NCBI GenBank assembly: GCA_947626345.1
Contig: CANQSF010000021.1
Span: forward strand, 1 to 45,938
Origin: an uncultured Oscillospiraceae bacterium
GTDB lineage: Bacteria > Bacillota > Clostridia > Oscillospirales > Oscillospiraceae
Reading direction: 5' to 3'
Length of the DNA stretch: 45,938 nucleotides
Part shown: one piece after another, positions 8,981-17,459 of the stretch
Layout of the letters: each line of letters starts with the position of its first letter
Position numbering within the stretch: position 1 is the first letter of the stretch
Translations under genes and position numbers: made by a program
Notes under the pieces: model-generated
What the model saw: only the letters and a program-made list of their open reading frames with translations
Told to the model about the DNA's origin: nothing
Databases searched by the model: none

Positions 8981-9005
8981 AGCACTCGGATAAAAAGAGT
9001 GCTAA
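8979..9005 (+). promoter_or_regulatory. CIRCE operator (HrcA binding site)
   Basis: Exact match to the consensus TTAGCACTC-N9-GAGTGCTAA: left arm 8979-8987, 9-nt spacer, right arm 8997-9005. HrcA is the heat-shock repressor that normally binds this site before groES-groEL and hrcA-dnaK. Here it sits over the htpG promoter, 24 nt before the start codon. Confidence 0.97.
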
Positions 9006-9029
9006 TCTCTGAAAGGAAGCGTATCATAC

Positions 9030-10937
9030 ATGGCAAAGAAACAGTTCAAGGCCGAGTCCAAACGGCTGCTGGACCTGATGATCAACTCCATCTATACCCA
9101 CAAGGAGATCTTCCTGCGGGAGATCATCTCCAACGCCTCCGACGCCATCGACAAGCTGTGCTACCGGTCCCTCACCGATGAGACCGTGGGCATGGCCCGG
9201 GAGGATTTCCTCATCCGTGTGGAGGCGGACAAGGACGGCCGCACCCTCACCGTGCGTGACAACGGCGTCGGCATGACCCGCGAGGAGCTGGAGAACAACC
9301 TGGGCGTCATCGCCTCCAGCGGCACACGGCTTTTCCGGGACAGCCTCTCCGAGGACGAGGCAGCCGCGGACGTGGACGTGATCGGCCAGTTCGGCGTGGG
9401 CTTTTACTCCGCCTTCATGGTCTCCGACAAGGTGACCGTGCTGACGAGGGCCTTCGGCGAGGACCAGGGCTGGAAGTGGGAATCCGCCGGCGCGGACGGC
9501 TACACCGTCACGGCCTGCGAGAAGGACGCCGTGGGCACGGACGTGATCATGCACCTGAAGCCCGACACCGACGGGGAGGACTACAGCTCCTATCTGGAGA
9601 GCTGGAAGCTGAAGGAGCTCATCAAGAAGTACTCCGACTATGTCCGCTGGCCCATCCACATGATGGTGGAGCGCCGGGAGTGGGACGAGAAGGCCGGCGA
9701 GGACGGCAAGGGCGCTTACAACACCATCACCGAGGACCAGGTGGTCAACACCATGGTGCCCATCTGGCAGCGGCCCAAGGCGGAGGTCAGCGACGACGAC
9801 TGCAAGGCCTATTATAAAGAACACTTCCACGACGCCTCCGACCCGGTGGGCGTGATCCGTGTCAGCGCCGAGGGCCTGACCAGCTACAAGGCCATGCTGT
9901 TCATCCCCGCCCAAGCCCCCTACGACTACTACACCCGGGACTATCAGCCGGGCCTGCAGCTGTATTCCTCCGGCGTGATGATCATGGACAAGTGCGCCGA
10001 CCTGGTGCCGGAGCACTTCCGGTTCGTCCGGGGCGTGGTGGACTCCCCCGATCTGAGCCTGAACATCTCCCGGGAGCTTTTGCAGCACGACCGGCAGCTG
10101 AAGATCATCGCCGGCAACCTGGAAAAGAAGATCCTGGCGGAGCTGAAGCGGCTCATGGAGGAGGACCGGGACAAGTACCTGACCTTCTATAACGCCTTCG
10201 CCCCCCAGCTGAAGTACGGCGTGGTGGGCCAGTACGGCATGCACAAGGACCAGCTGAAGGATCTGCTGCTGTTTTACAGCGTGCGGGAGGACAAGCTGAT
10301 CAGCCTGAAGGAATACGCCGACGCCATGGGCGCGGAGCAGAAGAAGATCTACTACGCCTGCGCCGAGACCAACAAGCGGGCCGCCGCCCTGCCCCAGGCG
10401 GAGACGGTGAAGGCCGCCGGCTTCGACATGCTGTGCCTGACGGACAGCGTGGACGAGTTCGTCATGCAGATGCTGGGGACCTATGCGGAGAAGGAATTCT
10501 GCAACGTCACCAATGACGATCTGGGCCTGGAGAGCGAGGACGAGAAAAAGCAGGCCGAGGAGAAGGCCGAGGCCTCCAAGGAGCTTTTGGACTTCGTCAA
10601 GGAGAGCCTGGGCGGCGCGGTGGAGACGGTGCGCATCAGCCACAAGCTGAAGAGCCAGCCGGTATTCCTCACCACCGACGGCGAGGTGACCCTGGAGATG
10701 GAGAAGTATTTCCAGAGCCTGCCCGGCGTGCCCGAGGCGGAGCGGATCAAGGCCAAGCGGGTCCTGGAGCTCAACGGCGCCCACCCCGCCTTCGCGGCCC
10801 TGGAGAAGGCCTACGCCGAGGACAAGCCCCGGGCCGCCCGGCTGGCCATGGTGCTGCTGGCCCAGGCCCAGCTGATCGCGGGTCTGCCCCTGGACGACCC
10901 CGCCGCCTACACCGAGCTGGTCTGCGGTCTGTTTTGA
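9030..10937 (+). CDS. htpG: Molecular chaperone HtpG (Hsp90)
   Basis: 635-residue cytosolic Hsp90 chaperone, full length for the bacterial family. The N-terminal GHKL ATPase shows SIYTHKEIFLREIISNASDA with the catalytic Glu and the nucleotide-binding Asn. DNGVGMTREEL and GQFGVGFYSAFMV supply the remaining nucleotide-site motifs. The middle domain carries the catalytic-loop Arg in LNISRELLQHDRQLK, and the C-terminal dimerisation domain is present. ATG 9030 follows GAAAGGAAGCGTATCATAC. Regulation by HrcA is strongly indicated by the overlapping promoter and CIRCE. It is monocistronic and convergent with spoIVB. Confidence 0.98.
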   Translation: MAKKQFKAESKRLLDLMINSIYTHKEIFLREIISNASDAIDKLCYRSLTDETVGMAREDFLIRVEADKDGRTLTVRDNGVGMTREELENNLGVIASSGTRLFRDSLSEDEAAADVDVIGQFGVGFYSAFMVSDKVTVLTRAFGEDQGWKWESAGADGYTVTACEKDAVGTDVIMHLKPDTDGEDYSSYLESWKLKELIKKYSDYVRWPIHMMVERREWDEKAGEDGKGAYNTITEDQVVNTMVPIWQRPKAEVSDDDCKAYYKEHFHDASDPVGVIRVSAEGLTSYKAMLFIPAQAPYDYYTRDYQPGLQLYSSGVMIMDKCADLVPEHFRFVRGVVDSPDLSLNISRELLQHDRQLKIIAGNLEKKILAELKRLMEEDRDKYLTFYNAFAPQLKYGVVGQYGMHKDQLKDLLLFYSVREDKLISLKEYADAMGAEQKKIYYACAETNKRAAALPQAETVKAAGFDMLCLTDSVDEFVMQMLGTYAEKEFCNVTNDDLGLESEDEKKQAEEKAEASKELLDFVKESLGGAVETVRISHKLKSQPVFLTTDGEVTLEMEKYFQSLPGVPEAERIKAKRVLELNGAHPAFAALEKAYAEDKPRAARLAMVLLAQAQLIAGLPLDDPAAYTELVCGLF

Positions 10938-10993
10938 TCCCGGCGGCCCATTGGAAAAAGGCGGCCGATGACGCCATAAAGCAAACTTGATAT

Positions 10994-11037
10994 CAAAAAT
11001 GAGCACAGCCCCGGCCGTCGGCCGGGGCTGTGCTCAT
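10994..11037 (-). terminator. spoIVB terminator
   Basis: Perfect 18-bp stem (10999-11016 with 11020-11037) and a 3-nt loop. On the minus strand it is followed by ATTTTTGAT. The spoIVB stop codon lies within the right arm. It may also block transcripts arriving from htpG. Confidence 0.85.
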
Positions 11038-12041
11038 GCTGCGGCGTCCAGCATGGTTCGGATGAAGATGCCATATCCCCTGGTGGGGTCGTTGACCAGC
11101 ACGTGTGTCACCGCGCCCACCAGCCGGCCGTCCTGGATGATGGGGCTGCCGCTCATGCCCTGCACGATGCCGCCGGTCCGGGACAGCAGCTCCGGGTCCG
11201 TCACCCGGACCATCAGGTCCCGGCCGCTGCCGGCGGCCATGCCCGTGCGGGAGATCTCCACCGTGTACTCCCGGGCGTCCTGGCCGTCCACGCAGGCCAG
11301 GATGGTGGCCTCGCCCTTGTGCACGTCCCCTGGCTCGCCCACAGGCATGGCCTGTCCCAGCGGCCCCAAGTCGCCGCTGATGACGCCGAACACGCCGCAG
11401 GGGGTGTTGGCGTCTATCCGGCCGATCACGTCCGTCCCGTCAAAGGCCCCCGCCAGCTCCCCGGGCGCGCCCGCCGCGCCCCGCTTCACGTCCACGATCC
11501 GGGCCCGGCACACATCCCCGTCCGCCACAGGCAGCAGCACCCCTGTGTCCAGGTCGTTCACGCCGTGTCCCAGCGCGCCGAAGGCGCCGGTGGCCGGATC
11601 GATATAGGTCACCGTCCCGATGCCGGCCACGCCGTCCCGGAGCCACAGCCCCAGGCGCAGCCCGCCGCCGCTCTCCCGGGCGAGGGCGACGCTGACGTGC
11701 CGCTCCGTCCCGTCCCGGCGCAGCGTCACCTCCACGCTGGCGCCCTCCGTGCGTGCCAGCGCGTCCAGCACATCTGCCGCCGCCTTCACCGCCCGGCCGT
11801 CCACCGCCGTGATCATGTCGCCGGCGCACACGCCCGCGTCCCTGGCGGGGCATACGGTCCCCCGGTCGGTCTGCACCTCGGACATGCCCGCCACCAGCAC
11901 GCCGTCCGTGCGCATTTGGAGCCCCACCGTCTCGCCCACGGGGATCAGCGCCCCGTTGGCAAAGGCCGTCACCGTACAGACGGCCGTTATCAGCCATATC
12001 GCGGCCGGCACCCGCAGCCGCAAAAGCCATCGCTTTCTCAT
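11034..12041 (-). CDS. spoIVB: SpoIVB peptidase (S55 family, PDZ)
   Basis: Forespore-secreted serine peptidase that triggers pro-sigma-K processing in spore formers. After a short N-terminal membrane segment (AIWLITAVCTVTAFANG) comes a PDZ domain with CAGDMITAVDG. The S55 domain follows: GALGHGVNDLDTG holds the catalytic His, GIVQGMSGSPIIQDGRL the nucleophile Ser, and GAVTHVLVNDPTRGYGIFI the family C-terminal block. GGGAGG lies 9 nt before ATG 12041 but only 3 nt before ATG 12047, so I choose 12041 (MRKRWLLRL); 12047 is possible. In Bacillus spo0A lies just downstream. Here the next gene is the convergent htpG, so that linkage is absent. Confidence 0.92.
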   Translation of the reverse strand: MRKRWLLRLRVPAAIWLITAVCTVTAFANGALIPVGETVGLQMRTDGVLVAGMSEVQTDRGTVCPARDAGVCAGDMITAVDGRAVKAAADVLDALARTEGASVEVTLRRDGTERHVSVALARESGGGLRLGLWLRDGVAGIGTVTYIDPATGAFGALGHGVNDLDTGVLLPVADGDVCRARIVDVKRGAAGAPGELAGAFDGTDVIGRIDANTPCGVFGVISGDLGPLGQAMPVGEPGDVHKGEATILACVDGQDAREYTVEISRTGMAAGSGRDLMVRVTDPELLSRTGGIVQGMSGSPIIQDGRLVGAVTHVLVNDPTRGYGIFIRTMLDAAA

Positions 12042-12047
12042 CGTCAT

Positions 12048-12410
12048 GTTCCTCCCGTCTTTCTGCCGGCCCATTCAGTATGCGAGAAAGGATGGGCGCA
12101 AACCGCGCTAAAATATCACTTTGCTTCCACCGGGCCTGTCCGGCCCTGCCGCCGGGCGGGCGGCGGGCGATGGAAATTTCTTCCGATCGCGTTCCTCCGC
12201 GCGGACAGCACGGCGGCGCACGCCGCCGCGCCGCGCCGGCACATATTATCGTATCCGGCCGCCTCGGAAAGATACGATGGCAAATTTTGCGCAAAAACGC
12301 CGCCGCGGACGTCCGTCCCGCAGCGGCGCTGTTATCTTTTTGATTTAATAAAAACACGGCAAAAGGCCCGCGCCCCTCTGATGAGCGCGGGCCTTCCCTC
12401 TTTTTCAAGA
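12048..12410. other. Intergenic region upstream of spoIVB
   Basis: No credible gene. It holds a GC-rich imperfect hairpin at about 12297-12332, followed on the plus strand by a T-rich run, and the terminator listed at 12361-12393. I could not find a convincing sigma-G or sigma-A promoter for spoIVB. Confidence 0.5.
12361..12393 (-). terminator. Terminator of the MORN-like lipoprotein gene
   Basis: GGCCCGCGC (12365-12373) pairs with GCGCGGGCC (12385-12393). On the minus strand the stem is followed by TTTT and then a second T-rich run. Confidence 0.75.
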
Positions 12411-13952
12411 TCACTCGGTCTCGGACGCCGGCTCCTCCGGCTCCTCCGGCTCGACGAAGAGCACCTCCGCGCCCAGCATCACCATGCACCGCACGCTCAC
12501 ACCCTCCCCGTCCCGGAAGTCGGACATGGCCAGGGGCAGGCCCCGGACGGTGACCGTGGCGTCCTCGCCCGGCTGCTCCAGGGCGCCGAAATACTCCACC
12601 CAGCAGGCGTTCCCGCCGTTTTCATCGGTGATGATCATCTCCGTCACGGTCTGGGAGAAGGGCCTGCCGGCGTCGGGATCAAAGAGCGTCTCGTCCCACC
12701 GGTCCAGGCGCGCCAGCCGGTATCCCTCCAGGCACAGCAGCGCCGTCTCCGACGCCTCCGGGTCCTCCGCGCATATCTCATAGGTCAGCGTCTCGTCCGT
12801 ATAGTCAGCCATGACGCTCCGGTCCGGCGCGAAGGCGTAACCCTCCGCCGCCGCCATCGTGGCCTCGGACAGGGTGAACTGGGGCTCGATGGTCCCCAGC
12901 AGGGTCATATACTCCTGGAAGGTGGGGGTGAACCGCCCATCGGTGAAGGTGCCGGCGAACAGCGTCCCCTCCCCCTCGCCGGTGCGGAGCTGGCCCTGGC
13001 CGTTCCAAAGGCCGCCGGCCCACTGGCCCTGGTAGGTATAGCCGTCGCCGTCGGCGTTCTCGGCGGTGAAGGTCCCCTCCCCGGAGGGGACGCCGTCCTC
13101 CACGCCGCCCTGGTATACGCCCGCGGCGTCGCCGTCGGGCAGATGGACCACGAAGATGCTGCTCTCCGCCTCCCCCGCGCCGGCCATGGCGCCCGCCTCC
13201 CAGGCGCCGGTATAGCGGAAATAGTCCTCCCCGTCCTCCCAGGCGAAGCTGCCCGTGCCGGAGGGGACGCCCGCCAACACGTCGCCGTCATAGGTCCCCG
13301 CCAGGGTCTGGCCCTCGTATTCCAGGCCGAAGGCCATGCCCGAGAGCGTCACGGGCTCGTCCGCAGGCAGGGCCCCGTCCACGATCCGGCCCGTATAGGT
13401 GAGGGCCGAGCCGTCCGCCGCGGTGAAGGTCCCGGTCCCGGTGGGGCCGTCGCCCTCGAAGCGGCCGTCGAAGGTCCCGGCGCAGACGCCGCCGCCCAGG
13501 GCCAGCTCCATCTCGTAGCCGCTCACCTCATAGCTCTGCCACTTGCTGAGCCCGCCGATGTCGAACACGCCCTCGCAGGTGAAGTCCCCCTCCGCGGCGG
13601 TGAACACGCCCTCGCCGGACATCTCCAGGGAGGCGATCTGGCCGTCGTAGGTGCCGGGGATGGTCTCGTCCCCCACGGTCAGCTCCACGGGCATATCCGC
13701 CGCCTCGCCCGCGAAGGGCACGCCCTCGCTGAAGGTTCCCTCATAGGTCCAGTTCTTCCCGTCGGTGGTCAGCTCGGCCGACCCGGTGCCGGCGGGAACG
13801 CCCTTTTCCAGCGTGCCGGTGAAGCGCACCAGCACGGTCCCGCCCCCCAGGTCGGTGTTCAGCTCAAAGGCGCTGACCTGCTTCTCGCAGCCGGCGCACA
13901 TCAGCGCCAGCGCGGCGGCCGCCAGCGCGGCCAGTATCCTCTGCTGTCCCAT
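12411..13952 (-). CDS. MORN-repeat-like lipoprotein
   Basis: 513 residues. The signal peptide ends in a lipobox (ALALMCAGCEK, Cys at about residue 22). The body to about residue 340 repeats a Y-x-G-x(4-6)-G-x-P-x-G-x-G-x(3)-A pattern, for example GVPAGTGSAEL, GVPSGTGSFAWEDGEDYFRYTG and GVPSGEGTF. This resembles MORN beta-hairpin repeats. The C-terminal 150 residues form a separate domain (YTDETLTYEICAEDPEASET) ending in an acidic EEPEEPASETE tail. Function unknown; probably surface exposed. A promoter at 13985-14014 and its own terminator indicate a single-gene unit. Confidence 0.78.
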   Translation of the reverse strand: MGQQRILAALAAAALALMCAGCEKQVSAFELNTDLGGGTVLVRFTGTLEKGVPAGTGSAELTTDGKNWTYEGTFSEGVPFAGEAADMPVELTVGDETIPGTYDGQIASLEMSGEGVFTAAEGDFTCEGVFDIGGLSKWQSYEVSGYEMELALGGGVCAGTFDGRFEGDGPTGTGTFTAADGSALTYTGRIVDGALPADEPVTLSGMAFGLEYEGQTLAGTYDGDVLAGVPSGTGSFAWEDGEDYFRYTGAWEAGAMAGAGEAESSIFVVHLPDGDAAGVYQGGVEDGVPSGEGTFTAENADGDGYTYQGQWAGGLWNGQGQLRTGEGEGTLFAGTFTDGRFTPTFQEYMTLLGTIEPQFTLSEATMAAAEGYAFAPDRSVMADYTDETLTYEICAEDPEASETALLCLEGYRLARLDRWDETLFDPDAGRPFSQTVTEMIITDENGGNACWVEYFGALEQPGEDATVTVRGLPLAMSDFRDGEGVSVRCMVMLGAEVLFVEPEEPEEPASETE

Positions 13953-13984
13953 GGTCTGTCTCCTCCTCTGTATCTGTCCCGCCT

Positions 13985-14014
13985 ATCATAACACGGATCG
14001 GCGGCCGGGTGCAA
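13985..14014 (-). promoter_or_regulatory. Promoter of the MORN-like lipoprotein gene
   Basis: Minus-strand TTGCAC (14009-14014), 18-nt spacer, TATGAT (13985-13990), located between the TRAP permease stop and the lipoprotein start. Confidence 0.6.
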
Positions 14015-14041
14015 CCCCGGCCGCCGGCAAAGCTTCGCCAT

Positions 14042-16033
14042 TCAGGCCGCCGCGGGGGCGTCCTTTTTATGGACCAGCGTCTGGTACAGGAAGATGCCCG
14101 CCACCACCGCGAAGCCCACCACGTCGCTGATCGTTCCCGGATAGATGAGGAACAGGCCCGCCGCCAATGCCACGATGCGCAGCGCCCAGGGCACATTGCC
14201 CTTCAGGTAGCCCTCCAGCCCCACGCCCAGGGCCAGGATGCCCAGCACGGAGGTGATGGCCACCTGGACCACCTCCAGGGCGGTGGTGTCCACCAGCACC
14301 ATGGCCGGGTTCATGGCCAGGATGTAGGGCACCACGAAGGCGGCGATGGCCAGCTTTGTAGCGTTGAAGGCCGTCTTCATGGGCGGGGCCTTGGCGATGG
14401 CGGAGCCGGCGTAGGCCGCCAGGGCCACCGGCGGGGTGATGTCCGCCACGATGCCGAAGTAGAACACGAAGAAGTGGGCCGCCACGGGGGCGATGCCGAT
14501 GGCGTCGCTCATGAGGATGGGGGCGCAGGTGGAGGCCATGATGCAGTAGTTGGCGGTGGTGGGCACGCCCATGCCCAGCACGATGCAGCACAGCATGGTG
14601 AGAAAAAGCGCGATGATCAGATGCCCGCCGGACACGGAGACGATGGCGGAGATGAGCTTGGAGGCCAAGCCCGTCATATTGATGCACCCGGAGATGACGC
14701 CGGCCATGCCGCAGGCCGCGGCCACGGTGATGCAGCTCTTGGCCCCGGCGGCCAGCGCGTCGAAGAAGACGGCGGGGGTCATGCGGGCGTCCTTGTTGAA
14801 CAGGCTCACCACGATGGCCGCCACGATGGACACCGCCGCGGAGAAGGCCATGGTCCGGGTACCGCTGGACACCAGCCACACCAGGATCACCAGGGGCAGC
14901 AGCAGGTAGATCTTGCCGATCAGGTGGCCGAACTTGGGCAGCTCCTCCCGGGGGATGCCCCGCAGCCCCTGCCGCCGTGCCTCCAGATGCACGCAGATGA
15001 AGATGCCCAGAAAGTACAGCACCGCCGGCAATATGGCCCGGACGATGATGTTGGAGTAGGGCACGCCCACGTACTCCGCCATGAGGAACGCCGCCGCGCC
15101 CATGATGGGGGGCATGATCTGCCCGCCGGTGGAGGCGGCCGCCTCCACGGCCCCGGCGAACTCTCCCTTGTAGCCGGTCTTCTTCATCATGGGGATGGTG
15201 ACGGAGCCGGTGGTGACCGTGTTGCCCACGGAGGAGCCGGACACCATGCCGCACAATGCGGAGGAGATCACCGCCACCTTGGCCGGGCCGCCGGAGGAGG
15301 AGCCCGCCACGCAGTTGGCCAGGTTGATGAAGAAATCGCTGATGCCGGTGCGCTCCAAAAACGCGCCGAAGATGATGAACACCACGATGAACTTGGCGCA
15401 CACCTGCACCGGAGTGGTGAGCACGCCGGTGGTCTGGTAGAACAGCCCTATGGTCACCTGCCGGACGGCCCGGACCGGGCCGAAGCCCCGGCCGAACCAG
15501 TAATAGTACAGCGCATAGATGAGAAACACGCCCGCCACGCACAGGATGGGCAGGCCCACGCTCCGGCGGCACAGCTCCACCACCGCCAGCAGGCCCACGA
15601 TGCCGATGGCGATCTCGTAGGTCTTGATGTTCATGACGCCCACCCGCATGGTCAGGTCCTTGGCGTTGACCACCACGTAGAAGAACGCCGCCGCCCCGGC
15701 GATCATGATGATCCAGTCGTACCAGGGCATGGAGTTGACCTTCTGGGGCCCCTTCTTCACCGGGAAGGTGAGATAGCCGATGACGATGATGCACCCCAGG
15801 AAGGAGGGGTAGCGGATCAGGTCCAGCCAGGTGGCGAACAGGGTCACATAGATGGAGAACAGGGAGAAGGCGGCCAGCGCCGCGGACACGGCCCACTTCT
15901 GCCAGCCCTCCCAGAGGCGGGTGTTGGACTCCCGGTCGTATTTTTTCATCACCGCCTCCACGTCGGCGGCGGAACCGGTGGAGGTGTCCTCCTCCGGTGC
16001 GGGAGGTATCACGGTCTTCTTCTCCTCTGCCAT
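14042..16033 (-). CDS. TRAP transporter permease, fused small and large subunits
   Basis: 663-residue polytopic membrane protein of the TAXI-associated TRAP type, in which DctQ- and DctM-like parts are fused. After a 60-residue cytoplasmic start (EKKTVIPPAPEEDTSTG) many transmembrane helices follow. The DctM-like blocks include SSSGGPAKVAVISSALCGMVSGSS, AAASTGGQIMPPIMGAAAF, GMGVPTTANYCIMAST and ADITPPVALAAYAGSAIAK. It uses an ion gradient to import a substrate delivered by the binding protein encoded just upstream; the substrate cannot be told from sequence. ATG 16033 is chosen because GGAG lies 6 nt before it; the upstream in-frame extension has no such site and covers the intercistronic hairpin. 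Confidence 0.93.
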   Translation of the reverse strand: MAEEKKTVIPPAPEEDTSTGSAADVEAVMKKYDRESNTRLWEGWQKWAVSAALAAFSLFSIYVTLFATWLDLIRYPSFLGCIIVIGYLTFPVKKGPQKVNSMPWYDWIIMIAGAAAFFYVVVNAKDLTMRVGVMNIKTYEIAIGIVGLLAVVELCRRSVGLPILCVAGVFLIYALYYYWFGRGFGPVRAVRQVTIGLFYQTTGVLTTPVQVCAKFIVVFIIFGAFLERTGISDFFINLANCVAGSSSGGPAKVAVISSALCGMVSGSSVGNTVTTGSVTIPMMKKTGYKGEFAGAVEAAASTGGQIMPPIMGAAAFLMAEYVGVPYSNIIVRAILPAVLYFLGIFICVHLEARRQGLRGIPREELPKFGHLIGKIYLLLPLVILVWLVSSGTRTMAFSAAVSIVAAIVVSLFNKDARMTPAVFFDALAAGAKSCITVAAACGMAGVISGCINMTGLASKLISAIVSVSGGHLIIALFLTMLCCIVLGMGVPTTANYCIMASTCAPILMSDAIGIAPVAAHFFVFYFGIVADITPPVALAAYAGSAIAKAPPMKTAFNATKLAIAAFVVPYILAMNPAMVLVDTTALEVVQVAITSVLGILALGVGLEGYLKGNVPWALRIVALAAGLFLIYPGTISDVVGFAVVAGIFLYQTLVHKKDAPAAA

Positions 16034-16124
16034 AGGGCGCTCCTTTCTTGCGCGGGATACATGGTCGCGCGCCATATCATGGGGTGCGCGGCCATCTGTC
16101 CCGCAAACGGTCTTATTCCATGGG

Positions 16125-16152
16125 TGCCGCGGCGGGCAGGCCCGCCGCGGCA
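16125..16152 (-). promoter_or_regulatory. Intercistronic hairpin between TAXI and TRAP permease
   Basis: TGCCGCGGCGGG (16125-16136) pairs with CCCGCCGCGGCA (16141-16152) around a 4-nt loop, with no U-run after it on the transcribed strand. It is better read as an mRNA 3'-end protector than as a full terminator. Such hairpins let binding proteins be made in excess over their permease. Confidence 0.6.
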
Positions 16153-16178
16153 TCCGCTTCATTTTTGACAGGGTAGGA

Positions 16179-17222
16179 TCACTCGGCTACGTCGACCTCG
16201 ATGCCCTGCTCGGCGTAGAACTTGGCAGCGCCGGCGGCAAAGGGAGCGGCCAGGCCCTCGGTGGCGAACTGCAGGTCAAGCAGGTTGCCCATGCTGTGCA
16301 GCTCGGCGATGGCGTCCTTGTTGGCCGGGTCCAGGATGGTGGACACGATGGCGTAGGCCAGATCGTCGTCGATGTCGGAGCGGGCGATGAGGGTGGCCTT
16401 CACGCAGATGGTGGTGGCGTCCTCGTCAAAGCCGCTGTAGGTGCCCGCGGGCACGGTGTAGGAGTTGTACCAGGGGTTGGCGTCCAGCAGCTTGGCCATG
16501 TGCTCATCGTCGATGGAGATGAGGTACATATCCTTGGTGGCGGCCAGGTCGGTGATCGCCCCAGTGGGAGGACCAGCGGAGATGACGGCGGCAGCGATCT
16601 TGTTATCCTTCAGGCTGTCCACGGAGTCCTGGAAGGACTGGTACACCGGGTTGATGTCGTCGATGGTCATGTCATAGGCGGCCAGGATATCGATGGTGTT
16701 GAAGTTAGTGCCGGAGCCGGTGTCGCCCACGCAGACGTCCTTGCCCTTCAGGTCGGCCACGGACTTGATGTTCGGGTCGCAGGTGACGATCTGCACCGCC
16801 TCGGGATACAGCGCGCCCAGGGTGACGAAGCTGGTGACAGCCCCGGACTCCTCGTAGGTGTTCTCGCCGTTATAGGCGTAATACATCACGTCGGACTGGA
16901 TCAGGCCCAGGTCGTACAGGCCGGAGTCGATGCCGGCGATGTTGGCGGCGGAGCCGCCGCTCTCGTTGACGACCATCTTCACTCCGGTCTTGTCCTCCAG
17001 GAAGGTGGACAGCACGCCGGAGAAGGCGTAATAGGTGCCGCTGGAGCCGCCGGTACCGATGGACAGGCTGGTGCCGGAGACGGACGCGCCGCCATCGTCG
17101 CCAGCGGCAGGCGCGTCGCCACCCTCATCGCCGGCGTCGGCAGCGTCGCTGCCGGAGCCGCCGCAGGCGGCCAGAGACAGGACCATCAGCAGAGCGAGCA
17201 AAAGTGCAAGAAGCTTTTTCAT
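16179..17222 (-). CDS. TAXI-family TRAP solute-binding lipoprotein
   Basis: 347-residue extracytoplasmic receptor. The signal peptide ends in lipobox LSLAACGG (Cys at about residue 20), followed by a Gly/Asp/Ala-rich linker. The TAXI signature then starts: LSIGTGGSSGTYYAFSGVL, the anion-binding region ESGGSAANIAGIDSG, and GLIQSDVMYYAYNG. KGKDVCVGDTGSGTNFN is also family-typical. ATG 17222 has GGGAGG 9 nt upstream; the longer frame to 17321 would cross the promoter. It is first in the two-gene TRAP operon. Confidence 0.93.
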   Translation of the reverse strand: MKKLLALLLALLMVLSLAACGGSGSDAADAGDEGGDAPAAGDDGGASVSGTSLSIGTGGSSGTYYAFSGVLSTFLEDKTGVKMVVNESGGSAANIAGIDSGLYDLGLIQSDVMYYAYNGENTYEESGAVTSFVTLGALYPEAVQIVTCDPNIKSVADLKGKDVCVGDTGSGTNFNTIDILAAYDMTIDDINPVYQSFQDSVDSLKDNKIAAAVISAGPPTGAITDLAATKDMYLISIDDEHMAKLLDANPWYNSYTVPAGTYSGFDEDATTICVKATLIARSDIDDDLAYAIVSTILDPANKDAIAELHSMGNLLDLQFATEGLAAPFAAGAAKFYAEQGIEVDVAE

Positions 17223-17292
17223 GTTGTATATCCTCCCAAAGATTTTTGCCAGTTCATGCAGTTTTTCGTTTTCGATTCTGCAATGTATGCCC

Positions 17293-17321
17293 ATTATATG
17301 CCCGGACTTTCGATATTTCAA
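17293..17321 (-). promoter_or_regulatory. Promoter of the TAXI-TRAP operon
   Basis: Minus-strand TTGAAA (17316-17321), 17-nt spacer, TATAAT (17293-17298). It lies in the only strongly AT-rich stretch of this area. Confidence 0.8.
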
Positions 17322-17416
17322 GAAAAAAATGAAATTATCGGCTTCAAATCCTGCAAATTATCCATTCTGCCCAACCCCATCCCGGCCTCGGGAGGATTTT
17401 TGGTACAGTTTTGACG

Positions 17417-17445
17417 GCGCCCCGGGGCCTTTGCCCCCGGGGCGC
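17417..17445 (-). terminator. Hairpin after the permease gene
   Basis: GCGCCCCGGGG (17417-17427) pairs with CCCCGGGGCGC (17435-17445). It stands 15 nt after the permease stop. The following minus-strand tract (GTCAAAACT) is a weak U-run, so termination is probable but not certain. Confidence 0.6.
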
Positions 17446-17459
17446 ATAGTTCTTTCCCC

